NCBI GenBank assembly: GCA_022393335.1
Contig: JAJEKB010001138.1
Location: 230,809-294,808 of the forward strand
Source of the DNA: Macrotrachela quadricornifera
Taxonomy: Eukaryota; Rotifera; Eurotatoria; Philodinida; Philodinidae
Length of the DNA stretch: 64,000 bases
Reading direction: 5' to 3'
A program made the position numbers and the translations under genes. The notes under the pieces were generated by a model, which was not told where the DNA came from, did not search any database, and worked only from the letters and a program-made list of their open reading frames with translations. How positions within the stretch are numbered: the stretch's first letter is position 1; each line of letters starts with the position of its first letter. Shown one piece after another: positions 27,101 through 39,659 of the stretch.

Positions 27101-29491
27101 ATTCATAAAACGCTTCCAGAATTTTTCTGCGAATCTAGGACTAATATTTTGAGATTTAATGTTAAGACAATACTTCTGTAGGTTAAATCTAAACTTTCAT
27201 ACTTCAAAAATTTATAGAAATTATTTGAGATTCTTAAAAATAGGATTGGAAATAGTAAAAGATTTCTATTAAAATTTTAACTAATTTAGACAACCATATA
27301 ATATTTGATACAATTTAAATCGAGAAACCAAGTTTATAATACTTAAAATGATAATTTTTCAATTGAATTCTTACTTTAAAAAAAACATAATATTTAAGTG
27401 CAAATGATGATAAATATAAAATATTCATGCATGAATCAACAATATTATTCCATGAAAGAAGATAATCTTTAACACCATCTGTATAACCTTGTTTTATTTC
27501 ATGCCAAAGAAAACCTAAGAGAAAAGAAAAAAAAACAGAATTAAGAACGAATTTTATCTTTTAATACCAATAACAAAAACAGTAATGGTTATATCAATCC
27601 ATGTTGGTTTATTAGGTCGAAAATAAAAATCATCATCATGTGGATAAATAACACAATTATTTACATAAATTGTTCTACATAAATCTATTGAGTGATTTAA
27701 TGCATCTGATAAATCATAATCTACAATTTGTAATCGTTTTAATGGTTTTTGAAATTCACCAGCAAATAAAAGACTTGATAAAATAATTAATAATATAAAT
27801 ATTCCGTAAGATATTGTATGACCAAGAAATTTTATACATGGTTGTTTAAGAAATTTTTGAAACTAAACAACAAAAAATAAAGAATATATGAAAAAAATCA
27901 GAAATTTTTTAATTTACTTTAATTGTACGTTTTGACCATGATGTAAATATATAAAGTATACAAGCAAATGGTAATACAAATACATATGCAAATATTAATA
28001 AAAGTATAATTAATGGATTTAATTTAAATATATTACGTATATCACTATGCCAAATTTCGACTAATTTTTGTTGACAATTTGAATGAGCAACAAACTAAAA
28101 TTTTAAAAAAATCTATTTATTTGTTCAATTAATATGATTATGAATAAAATCTGTTTGGTTTTTTAACTAACAGAAGTCGGATATTTAAATATGTTTATCT
28201 TTCAGCAAATAAAATATAACTATTAATTAAGTAAATTTAAAAATTTTTTTGTTTTAAATCAAAATTAACCTACCGGTTTTTCTTCATATTTGATAGCCAA
28301 ATAAAGTCTAGCTAATAAAACATACTTTTCTTCTGTTTCTTTTCCTGTCTTTCCTAAAACACAATCAAGTTCTTTATGACCACGAACTTTATCAAGTAAT
28401 TTAACAGCATATGCACTTAATTGATCAGCTAAATTAAGATATTCATTCTAAATAAAATAAATTAATTCATCAAGAAGAAATAAATGAATAATTTTCTTTT
28501 TTTTATTTTTTACTTTAAAATATTTTTCTTTTCCAGATAAATCTCTTAATTCATGACCAAGTTCAAATGCAGTTAAAATAGGATCAATTGATGCTAGACT
28601 AATATAACTTTCACTTGCTAAACCTCGATATGCATTTAAACGTGATTGTGCATGTCGTAACGAATCAAATTTAAATTTATTATGACATTCTTGACATTTA
28701 CAATGATAATCATGAGGTTTTGTTATACGATCACCACCACGTAAAAGTAATTGAACTTTAACAGAAAAAAGAAAAAGAAAATTAATAAATATAAAAACTA
28801 GACTTACCAATTTCAGTTCGATTATATTGTGATGCTAATATTAATGGAGTTATATCAGGTGCAAACTGTGCATCATCTGATGATGGTGTTTGCCAAAATG
28901 AATCATCATTACCAGTAAAAACTTTTTTTTCATTTAATACTTTAAATTTTGGATGACGTAAACATGCTTCAGCTATTTGAACATGTCCAAGATAGATAGC
29001 AAGTAATAATGCTTCACGCATTTTTTGTCCATCACAATGTGCCAAAAGAAGTGTAACAACCTATAACAAAGTAATTTTTTAAAAAATAAATTAAAACGAA
29101 TTAATTTACTTCAAGATGTTCATTTTCAATAGCTAATCGCATTGCTGTACGACCTAATTGATCAGTTACATCAATATTAAATTTTAGATTTTCTTCAAGA
29201 ATTCGATTAACTGTATTATAATCACCATTTTCACATGCATGTACAAATTGTTCATTGATATTTATCTCCTAATATATAAAAAAGAAGTCAATTATTTTAT
29301 ACAAATAAAATTATTATTATTACCCCATTTCTACCACCATTGCCATACATTTGTTTATATAAACTAGCTCGACCACCACCGAAACCAACACCACCTTGAC
29401 CACCAGCACGTCTACGCATATTACCGTGTGAGCGAGCACTAAAGCGTTTAGCTTGAAATGTCGCTAAAGCACTACCACCAATTGTAGCCAT
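24124..29491 (-). CDS. TRPC-type (canonical) transient receptor potential channel
   Basis: About eleven exons. The N-terminus is Gly/Arg-rich (start MATIGGSALATFQ), followed by ankyrin repeats (FVHACENGDYNTVNRILEEN, GRTAMRLAIENEHLE, REALLLAIYLGHVQIAEACL). The TRP_2 domain is diagnostic: HCKCQECHNKFKFDSLRHAQ, LNAYRGLASESYISLASIDP, ILTAFELGHELRDLS. Six TM segments follow. The pore exon reads ETYFGTMGGTFKTVFWSLFG, S6 is IASVIVLLNMLIAMMS, and the TRP box and TRPC tail are VEWKFARSKLYMEYIKEGGT then LPVPFNIIPTPKS. The last about 300 residues are low-complexity, with a coiled-coil part (QREEQDEIREGDFEELKQD) and a poly-Glu run encoded by GAA repeats near 24215-24240. TRPC channels are plasma-membrane Ca2+/cation channels opened downstream of PLC. 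Introns are short except 26449-27374 (926 nt) and one of about 430 nt after the TRP box. The splice that joins YFGT to MGGTF at about 25816-25885 restores the pore. Confidence 0.95.
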
Positions 29492-32400
29492 TTTATCCTT
29501 TTCCTTTCATCAACCGGCGCGAGTTTAAAGTAAATATTGATCTTAAAAAAAAAGGGAAGTACGTTAGGTTAATATTTTAACTATCATCGCTTGTCCTTTT
29601 TTTTTCTATTAACATTTCGCTTCATTACACTTATATAGTTTTATTTCCGACTTACTATCCGTTGATTAATAAACCTTACTTAGTTGTCGACAGAAGTTTT
29701 CTTAATTATAACATCAAGATTGTATTTAACAATAATTTTATCTACACTTATTTCATATATAAATAACATGATGCCATAAAAAAGCTCGAATAATCGAGAG
29801 AAATAATAAGCATAAAAAAAAAGAACTGTTACTCGCCATGATGTTCAATCTATATAAGACGATAAGCAGATGTTGAGCGGGTGTTTTGTGTGTATTAGTT
29901 TATACACAATAGTTTGCGTTACTTTTTTTTTCTTGAAGGTTAATGAGAACAGGAAAAATATCGAGATTGTTTTTTTTTTTACAGATATTGAAAAGATCAA
30001 AAATAGTATTAAGCTTCCATCCATTCAAATACAAGATGAGCCATAATTTCTTTCGACATGTAATATGCTTTTGTTGTTTTTTTTCTTCTTTTTTTTATTT
30101 CCGAGATTAAAAAAGAAAGTAGATGCGTGTCAGAAAAGAGAAAGAAGCCTAATTTTGTTCTGTATGAACGATAATAAGAATAACAAATTCTATGATCATG
30201 TGTAGTGTCGTCAAAAATTGAATACCGTCATTGTCGATCATAGAAAGAAAAAAAAATGATAAATGATCTACTTAGAAACGTGTCATTTGACATATGTTTG
30301 AAACGACAAATATAGGTGTTAGAACAATAACAAAAACAAAAAAAAAAAACAGACATTTGGTAAATTTGATTTTCACATGATTCATTAACTTGTCTATTTT
30401 ATTTTAATATATATGATTTAGTAGAATATTTAAAATATTTTTATTTAATTTGAATTAACTGAATGTTAATTATTAAGAAACATCTGTATTGAATATGATA
30501 GAAATCAAATAACTTTTTTTTTCACTTCCTCCTACGGGAAATTTAGCAGGAATCATGTTAGATAAGTCTAATTTACTTTGTGAGGAATGTTTTCCGGTTA
30601 TATCAATAAAATAAAATACAACAGAAAAAGAAAAAAAAAACCAGTTTTTTTTCTCTCTTTTGTTTTATTAATAAAACGTCATTGATCAAGTCTATTTGAG
30701 AATTAAATAACATACTGATCATAATTTTGAGAAGAGAAAATAAAAAAAAAATTTCATGTCAATGTTATCAAGATTAGATTTATTATGTCTGTAGATTACT
30801 GAGAGTACTTGTGATCAGATCTCAAAAATAGAAAGACAAAAAATTTATTAGTAATTTGTGATAAATACAGCTTCAGTCAGGATTAAGAGAAAAGAAAATG
30901 AACATAACAGTAATCATATTTATTAATTTGTCCGAGTAGTACAAAATCAATTGGACTCTTTATATTGTGAATATTTCTTTTCGATTTTCCTTTAGACACA
31001 GATTATTTTTTTATTTAAAAATGATTCTTGAAATTCTCTACGAAATCATATATGATTGGAAGAAAAAAACTACTTTTATATATATTTGAAAAAAACGTGA
31101 CATGTGAAGGTATATAAGAATCCATAAAACCTACATATGGAAATATATATGAACCAACAAAAATTTATCATGATTTGATTAGAATGATTTCATTACAATC
31201 AATTATGTTATAGATAATAATGACTAACAATATTAGTTCGATTAAGTTATCATTTTCTCATGGTTGCATACGTATATTTCAGACGAAGCTCAATATCTGA
31301 AGAGTGAAATAGATCCTAACTCAGAAAACAAAGATTGTTCACAAGGAAATTAGCTGCGAAAATGATTATTTCAGAAAACAACATACAACGGATATTACGT
31401 GAAGATCTTGCCTGCTTTCTACACAAGAAAATCAAGTTTGCAAAATAGGCATTGAATAAATACATCTTCAATGCTACAAAAAAATGTCTTTTCATCAACA
31501 CAAACGTTTTTGATTTAGACAGCATGTAGAATGATTGGAATATAGACTGTTAACAGGGAAAAGGCTAGTAAGGAAGGTTATGTTTATGAGAAAATAAGTT
31601 CTCAGTAAATGTAATGATGTGATTAAGTGTGCGTGAATAAGAATTGCTAGTACTGATAATCTTGAAAAATAGGATAATGAATGCTGAGAGGTACATCAAG
31701 GACGTTCTCTGACAGCTCACAAATGTGGCAACAAAATATTGAAAGACAATTGAACATATCAATAAGATGATGTAAGGCTTTATACACCTTAACTGACGCA
31801 GAAATGGTGCACTGGTCACGTTTTTGTGCACTAATTCAAAGAGACTATTGATCATAAAATTCACCTAATTTCCATTTGATTACAGATTATGGAATTAACT
31901 AACTTAAGCCATAAATAGAAAAAATAAAAAGTTCTGCCGAAAAATCTTGAAAATAAATCAAATTTCATAATTGATTTTAATACACGAACACGTTTAATCA
32001 AAAACAAATGGAGGAGATTTTATTCGTTAGATAAATATATCATTTTGTGCAGAATTTCACGTATTATATTTTAATGATAAAAATGTTTTAATTAAATGAA
32101 AAATAAAGAAGAAATATAAAAGAAAACAACTTATTCTAAGGCACATGGTATTTTCAAGTTTCAATGATGACGACAATCATATGTTACAAGATTAACATGT
32201 CAATATTAAAACATCTTGACCAAATGAAAATCACACTTATAGCATGACGATTTTGTAGAATAAGATTGGTTCGAATAATTAGAATTGAACTCTTTCGGAG
32301 TATTTATCAATTCATTTACGAAAAAATTTTCCACAATCGATATCAACGTTTTATCTGGATGCTAGGAAGATTTCTGAAAGCTCTTAGAATGAGCTATTCA

Positions 32401-33378
32401 GTTGAATGGATTTGATGCTGAATCGGATCGTATTCGATCGAATTTGATTAGTCAACAAGATACAAGAGAAATTTGGATGATGGAAATATTAATAGATCCG
32501 ATAGCCAAATTTTAATGATTGCTAATCTTTTTTAGATCTTCGATGAATTTTGTTTGTACCGATAAATGAGCCATCAACTTGCAACTTAAATTCCAGATCA
32601 AAAGTGATAAGTACTGAGCTGTCCGAGAAAGTACTATTTTATTTTGGTAATGGCCTTTTTTAAAATAGGAAAAAGATATTGGAGACATCACAATTCTGAT
32701 TGGAGGTCATTGTGAACAGTTCTTCTAGATGGGAAGTCACACTAATTATATCCACCATTGGTGTTGTTTGGGTCATTTAAGAGGGAAAATCGGATAATCT
32801 CTGGATTGGTTCCAATAGCAGTATAATTTTTCTTTTACAAAAGTGAAAACTATCAGAACAATCGAATTTGCGGTTTTGCAATCTTAATAAAAATAATGAT
32901 CACGTAGTGTGGTTCTCAGTTTATATGTAGTCCACATTGTGCTTTCCCAAATTCTACTGACATTATACTATAGAATAAGAGCGTTTATAACATTAGGATC
33001 TGACGGGTTTCACGAGTTCTATTGGCTGCCTACACTAAGATGACATTGAGTTGCGATAGTAAGATGCAATCATATGTCTAACATTAGAGATTCGGGCTTT
33101 ATTCCATCGCTTGGATTTCGACAATGGTTGTATTCTTCAACACTTATTTGAGTTAGCAAATTTAATCAGTCAAATAAGTAATATCTAAATACTAGCTAGA
33201 ATAATTGGAATAAGTATGTATACAATGAATGATCATTCTATAAGATACATAGGCTCCTTTTTAGTATATGAATCAGTTGTTCATTTAATCAGAAGAGAGG
33301 ACAAATAAACGTCGAGATATTTAAAGAACAGAAAAATATTTAATTCTTATTTGTTCTTCCATTTAAATAACTAACAGA
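29492..33378. other. Gene-poor intergenic region
   Basis: 3.9 kb separating the TRPC gene (-) from orphan TM protein B (+). The parts at about 31250-31870 and 32600-33180 are less A/T-biased than the rest and contain short frames. The longest, 31565-31864 (-), is hydrophobic but has no recognisable domain and no supporting splice pattern. A CTATATAAG motif lies near 29848. I see decayed or regulatory sequence at most. Confidence 0.4.
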
Positions 33379-34632
33379 ATGGTAAACACAGTCGTTACAT
33401 TTGAAAATAATCGAATTTCATCAATTTCGTCACTTCCTTCAGTAGTTCAAACTGATGATAGATTAACTTTACAACGGCGAATTTATTTAATTACTGGAAT
33501 TTTAGTACTTATCATTAGTCTACTTCCAACAATATTATCAATCAAAAAAGATCATGATGATTTTACCTTTCATGTTCTTTTCATTGTTCATGCAAGTTCG
33601 TTAAAACTATTTGTCCATTCTTTTTTTTTCATTTTATTCTCAGGTTTTCTATTATTATTTTTCATTTCAACTACAATATATAGAAGTAAATTTATTATTT
33701 TTCTTTTAATTTATAAATGAAATAATATTTCTAGACATTGGAGATGGTATAACAACAATACCAAGTCTTGTTCTATTTGCTATTTATAAAACAATTCATT
33801 ATATAATACGATATCGTTATTGTCGAATAAATTTTCGAAAAGATTTTCTTATTTCAACGGTTTGTTTTTTTCTAATTATTAATTAAAAAAATAATTTTTC
33901 TTTTATTTAGATTCAATTAACAATTATTTTAATATTTGTTATAACATATATTCTATGGACATATTTATTAATAAGAAATAAATATCGAAAGAAAAATATT
34001 AAAAAGTAAAATAACAAAAAAAGGAAATTTTTTTTATTTACTATGAATCTTTTATTTTTATTATAGAACAAAAGATCTTCAAACAAGACAAAAACGAATA
34101 TTTTTTTCATTATTAAGTCTTAATTTCATGTTAATTGTAAATTAAATAAAAATTTTATTTTAAAATTAATTCATTTTTTTTTTAAAGATTTCATCATTAA
34201 TTTTAAATATCCGTCATTATGAAAATTTTGGTTTACATGAAATACTTATTCTCTCAATTGGTATACCGCTTGTTTTAATTTGGTATACAATTGGAATATT
34301 GATGGTAAAAAATAAAAATATTTTTTTGTTTTAAATTAATTTTCTTTTTTTAGTCAATATATAAAAATTGTTTATCTATTACTTTATTCTATTTCCTATC
34401 AATAATACAACCATTTCATATAATTTATTTGATTTTTCAATCAATAAATCAATTATATAATTTATCATCCGATAATGATATGAATAAATTCTTTCCATTA
34501 TTAATTATTATATTTATATGTATTAGTACAAATTTTCTTGTACATTTACTTACAACAATAACTGGTTGTTGGATAATATCAAAAACTGATAAAACAATTC
34601 TTAATACTCGTTGGATGTTAACGAGTATTTGA
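33379..34632 (+). CDS. Orphan 8-TM membrane protein B (paralogue of A)
   Basis: About seven exons; start Met 33379, stop at 34630-34632. The spliced protein, about 330 aa, has eight hydrophobic helices: RIYLITGILVLIISLLPTIL, HVLFIVHASFLLLFFISTT, IPSLVLFAIYKTIHYII, LTIILIFVITYILWTYLLI, FFSLLSLNFMLIISSLIL, GLHEILILSIGIPLVLIW, LFYFLSIIQPFHIIYLIF and LLIIIFICISTNFLVHLL. The sequence and intron phases match gene A at 21972-23265 over the whole length, with one intron of A (before SILEYN) missing here. No family recognised. The stop lies 81 bp before the HROB start on the same strand. A longer unspliced frame at 33379-33720 is an artefact: the real splice joins HAS to FLLLFF and removes its C-terminal part. 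Confidence 0.7.
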
Positions 34633-34713
34633 ACTTATATTTCTTTTTGTTATAATATGTTTAGAATATTGTATAAGTGTTATGTTTTGTTTTTTTTTGT
34701 TTTCTAGATAGTG

Positions 34714-36430
34714 ATGTCATCTTCAACAAATAATGAAGAGAATAATAATGATCTTGATCAAAGTTTCAATTATGATGAGATTGAACAATTAATTTCTAAT
34801 GAAAATGAAAATAATGATATTGATACAGAAAGTCGAATAACAATTAATTCAGTAAATTTATCAGATGAAAAATTAATATCACAACAATCTCGTTCATCAT
34901 CATATGTTACACAAGTACAAAGTATTAGACTTTCTCTGGAAAAATCTTCAACAAATGTTGAAGAAAATTTTGAAAATAAAAATAGTAATAAATCACAAAC
35001 ATCGATATTAAATGTTAAAACATCGAATGTACCTGGTCCAGTTGGTCTTTTACCTATATTGGTAAGATTAGATTTTTATTAATTAAATTATTTCTTTTTA
35101 AGTAAAATATTATTAAATAGAAAACTAATGAAGACTTACAACGTTTAAAAGAAGATAAGACAGCTCGTGATATAACATTTACTAATGATCATAATAATAA
35201 TGCTAAACGACCTAAAACATCATCTGATGTAAGTTATTTATTTATCTTTAGAAATTTTGTTATATTACATTTTTACATTCGATATTAGATTCAATGATAA
35301 ATAAATAATAATCTATTGTATTTTAGCTTTTCAGTTTGAATATTGATAATTATCCATCATATACAATAGCTCTTAAACAATTACGAGAAACATTCAGTTG
35401 TGAACCAATTAGTATCCAAACAGCACTTGTCAAAGTTAGAAAATAAAAAATTTATTTATTAGTTTTTTTTTCTTCTTTCGTATATTTAGGCTCGTCTTGG
35501 TATTAAAAAACGTATTCCATTAATGTGTGCAGCTGTGACACACTATGATCGACAAGAAAATACTATTCTATTAGATAAATCAGGTATAAATAATCGATTA
35601 TTTCAATTCAATTAAAACAAAAAGAAAAAGTACCTTTTTTCATAGGTTATATTCGAGCAACATTTATAGGTGATGATGAATTATTAGAGAATTTTAATAT
35701 TCGTATTGGTCACACTCTTGTATTACGAAATGTAATTATCCCATTTTCAAGGTTTTTTTTTTGAAAATAAATTTTTTTAAGGTGGCAGTATTTACATCAA
35801 CTCGTCATAGACATCATTATGTTAATATTCATTTACAAAATATAATAGCTATACAAGATCCATTAAGTAATTTATTTAGTATGCCATTAATGAATCAAGA
35901 ATGTAAACAGGAAAAAACACAAAAATCAATATTAAATTCAATTGAAAATGAATTATCAGCATATGAAGATTCATCAAAAATAAATAATGAAACATTTCAT
36001 ATATTTTCTCAATCTGATCATGATGATGATAATGAACAACCACCATTAAAAAAAGTCAATACAAATTTTAAATCATCAAATAATTCAGCATTTAATAATA
36101 TAAAAGCAAAAGCTAAATCACCACCGCCAACTACTATAAATAAATTTAAAGAAACTACTGGTCAAAAACCACAATCAGCTTTTAAACCTCCTTTATTACA
36201 ACAGAATAAATCAAATGTTACTGTTAATAAACTTGCTTCTACTGCAGTTACAGTTATTCCACCAACATCTACAGCTGAAGTTGATCTTCTTCAAATGATT
36301 GATAAACCAATTGAAGCGGATATTAATCTAGAAGGTAAATATTATTTTAAAAAAAGTATTTTTATTTATTTAAATATATTTTATTTTTAAATTAGAACTT
36401 GCTAATGATGAATTCTTTTCAACATGGTAA
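34714..36430 (+). CDS. HROB: Homologous recombination OB-fold protein (HROB, DUF4539)
   Basis: Seven exons with introns of about 40-75 nt. The N-terminal about 100 residues are acidic, Asn/Ser-rich and probably disordered. The first exon ends in VPGPVGLLPIL, the short motif preceding the OB-fold in this family. The OB-fold core follows: FSCEPISIQTALVKARLGIK, KRIPLMCAAVTHYDRQEN, GYIRATFIGDDELLENFNI, RIGHTLVLRN, then VAVFTSTRHRHHYVNIHLQN. A Ser/Thr/Pro-rich linker and a short acidic tail (LANDEFFSTW) close the protein. HROB (C17orf53/MCM8IP) recruits the MCM8-MCM9 helicase for DNA synthesis during homologous recombination repair. The Met at 34714 lies 6 nt after a TTTTCTAG acceptor-like site, with only 81 bp to the upstream stop, so the mRNA may be trans-spliced. 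Identification comes from the motif order and is fairly firm. Confidence 0.85.
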
Positions 36431-37268
36431 TCATATTAGATTTTATTTTAACTGTATGCAGATAAAGTTTTTCTCAAGTGTTGTAATTTCTTTTGTAGAT
36501 TTTCTCACTATGATTTATTTGTGTAATAATAAAAAAAAATTATATATATTAACGAATAAAATCTATCTTTAAGTTTGATATGCATTAAGATATAATTTTT
36601 TTTTATAACTTCTATATAAAGAAGAGATGTGTAACACAGAAAAATTTTCAAAATTGTAAAATGATGAGGTTTGTGATGTATGAAGCAAATTGTGGATTCG
36701 GTTTTGATTGAAATGCCTCTTAAAAATTGAAGTATAATCTATAAAGATTTTAACAACGCATTATATATTTTTTCGAATCAATCATTATTATCAAAATTCT
36801 CTGTCGATATGTTACAGAAAAAAAATTAGAAATTATTTTAAGAACATTCTATTTCATTTCCTTTAAGTTTTATGGTCAATGTATATTTTCAATATTTGAT
36901 TGATATACATTCATCTTATTCTTACTCTGAATTATGTAATACTAATATTGTATTTTCTTTCATTTAATGTTACAATAAGTATTGAGATTTCTAAATAAAC
37001 TTTGAAAAACTAAATCTTGAAAGTTACAAACATGGTTTGATTTATCGATAAGAACTTTGTTCCATATATTTGATTTTATTTATAATAAAAAAATAAAAGT
37101 TAAGTTAAAATTTATACAACATTTATTCACCTATCAGATATCTATTGAGAGAAATTTTTTTATTTTTGATATTTCACACATTTTTTTTCTGAATTATTCA
37201 ATTGCTCACGAGTTTGTGATAATGAATATTGAATTATTTCAAATTCTATTCTTTAACTTCTATAACTA
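36431..37268. other. Intergenic between convergent HROB and Kv genes
   Basis: 3' flanks of both genes, AT-rich, with no credible coding sequence. The frame at 37057-37341 (+) is an antisense shadow at its end and random before that. Confidence 0.5.
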
Positions 37269-39443
37269 TCAAAAACTTTCTATTAACTCTTCTTCATCAT
37301 CATCAGATTCATCATTAATCAATGATTGTGAATTAAATTGAACATTGCGTGAAATAGATTCTTGAATATTTCCATTACAAATAATATTTAATGATATATT
37401 ATCTTCAGATATTTGTTTATTTGCAACAATAGAATTAATATTTTGTATTAAATCACGTGTTGTTTCTTGTTTTTCATTATCAACATAACTAATTATACAA
37501 TGAATTTGATTATTAAATTGTTTCATTGAATTTTCTTCTTCGATTTGTGAATCTGATGTTTGAGAAAATTGTGATGCATAATTAGATTCATTGATAACAT
37601 CATGTCTTATTCGTATATTAGAATCTTCGATTATTGAATTTTTTCTAGATTCTATCGAATGACTAGAATTTTTTGAATCTCTATCATTACTTTCATCATC
37701 TGAATAATCATCAAAATTAATTGGTTCTTCATTAATAAATAATGTTCGAGCATAAACTCGTTGATATCGATCGACAAGAACAGAAACAAGTATACCGATT
37801 GTTGCAGCACCAAATAATGCACATAATGAACTGATTACTCGACCAATTGGTGTTATTGGCGATATATCACCATATCTAATATAACAAAAAAAAAAGAAAA
37901 GTTTAATTAATTAATAAAAAAAAAAAAGATTTTTAAACTTTCCCAACACTTGTAATTGTAATAATTCCCCAATAAGTTGCTTTAAGAATTGAATCAAATG
38001 CTGGACTATTTGAATCATTTTCAGCATAATAAGCAGCAGCACCAAAAAGAAAACCAAGTAAAGTTAAAATACTAATCATTATAGTAAAATCAAGTAATGA
38101 TTGTTTTATTGTTGTTACAAGTGCACGTAAAGATTTTACACCTTTAAATACTCGACAAAATTTAAAAACACGTGCAAGACGTAGTATACGTAAAAATCGA
38201 ACACTAACATAAGTATTTGTATCTATTTCATTTTGTCGACCAGCTAATTGTATACCAAGTGTAACATAGAATGGTATTACAGCAACTACATCAATCCAAT
38301 TCATTGGATTTTTTATAAAATCAAATAATGATGGTGTAGTTAATATACGTAAAATAAGTTCAATTGTAAAAAATCCAATACAAATAGCTTGAATAAGAAA
38401 GAAAGGTGATGTAAAATATATAGGACAAATATATACTTCTTCAGATGAAGCTTGTTCGAAACTATTATTTATAGAAGAAATAATAGTTGTTGTTGTTGTA
38501 GGTTGTATCTTTGCACAATTTGAATTATCTAAATCTGCATATTGTGGTAAAGATTCTACAGCAAGAGTAATTGATGATATTAAAACCATAATTAATGATA
38601 AAATATTAACAATTTTTGCCGTTAATGAATAATCTGGATATTCTATTGTTGCCCATAAATATCGTCGAATACGACTTTTTGGTAGACGTATTTTTTTAAC
38701 TTCTTTTATATTTTCATCTTTTCGTATTTGATCAAGAGCTACTTTTCCTAATTGAAAAAAAGTAACTTCTTCAAGAAATATATCAAGTGAAATATAATCT
38801 GGTCGTCTTATACGACCATATGATTGATAATAATAAAGTATTGCTTCAAAACAACCACGATGACGATCAAAAAAATATTCTTTACGAATTTCATCATAAT
38901 AACGTTTACGTTGTTTAGGATTTCCAAGTAATGTATCAGGATAATTTTCTAATGTTGTTCGCTGTGTTTCATAACGATTACCACATACATTTATTATAAT
39001 ACGATCATCTAATGAAGATTGATTTTTTGCATTTTGCTGTTGAGAATGCATTGATCGAATATCAAGTAAACGTTGAACATTAATAATATTACTATTGATA
39101 AATATCAATATAGAATTACATGCATATGGTTGATGTTAATATATTGTTAGAAGCATTTTTCTCGATTTTTTAGTAGTTATTGAAGGATTTAAAAGCATAA
39201 GCAGAGATTTATAAAACATACGCATCATTACGATTTAAATTCAAAGTTATATTGTTGACTGCAGGCGATTCTCTATAAAAAAGAAAAACAAATGAAATAG
39301 ATTATTTAAAAATAGACTTATGCATTAAATTTATACTCAAATAGACGTTCTAAATATCGTGTTTGTTTTTTAGATAAAGGTGCAGTAACGGTGCGTGACC
39401 GAGATATTCGACGAGCTGATTTTGACCGATAGGTATTCTGCAT
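37269..39443 (-). CDS. Voltage-gated potassium channel, Shaker (Kv1)-like, unusual pore and S6
   Basis: Four exons: 39443-39337, 39272-39222, 39091-37943 and 37875-37269. The T1 tetramerisation domain is Kv1-like (VCGNRYETQRTTLENYPDTL, EYFFDRHRGCFEAILYYYQS, LDIFLEEVTFFQLG). S1-S3 follow, then S4 with arginine/lysine every third residue (VSVRFLRILRLARVFKFCRV), S5, and a pore whose filter is spliced as TSVGYGD. S6 reads SLCALFGAATIGILVSVLVD: where Kv1 channels have the PVP gating hinge this one has L-V-S. The C-terminus is about 150 residues, acidic and Ser/Asn-rich. The last intron (37876-37942) has no GT donor. The only join that keeps frame and gives GYGD starts with GA and ends with AG, splitting the first filter Gly codon. 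Possibilities are a non-canonical intron, a base error or a silenced copy. Everything else in the frame is intact. Confidence 0.9.
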
Positions 39444-39659
39444 CGTTGTTATCTATGAATATATTTCGATATAATAAATAGAAAAGCAATAAACATTATT
39501 GTATATAAAACAAAAATAGATATCATTGTTAAAGATATGAAGATTGAAAAATAACATTAAATGAATATGTAATTACATGGCTCATGAGAGAATGTTTCCA
39601 AATGTTAAATTACTTTTTGATTCAGTGTGTGATCAAACGATAGATCTTAATTAATTATT

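Noticed and set aside
31565..31864. Hydrophobic 99-aa frame on the minus strand
   Set aside because: No family motif, no signal of splicing to further exons, and no repeated pattern. T-rich AT sequence gives such frames easily.
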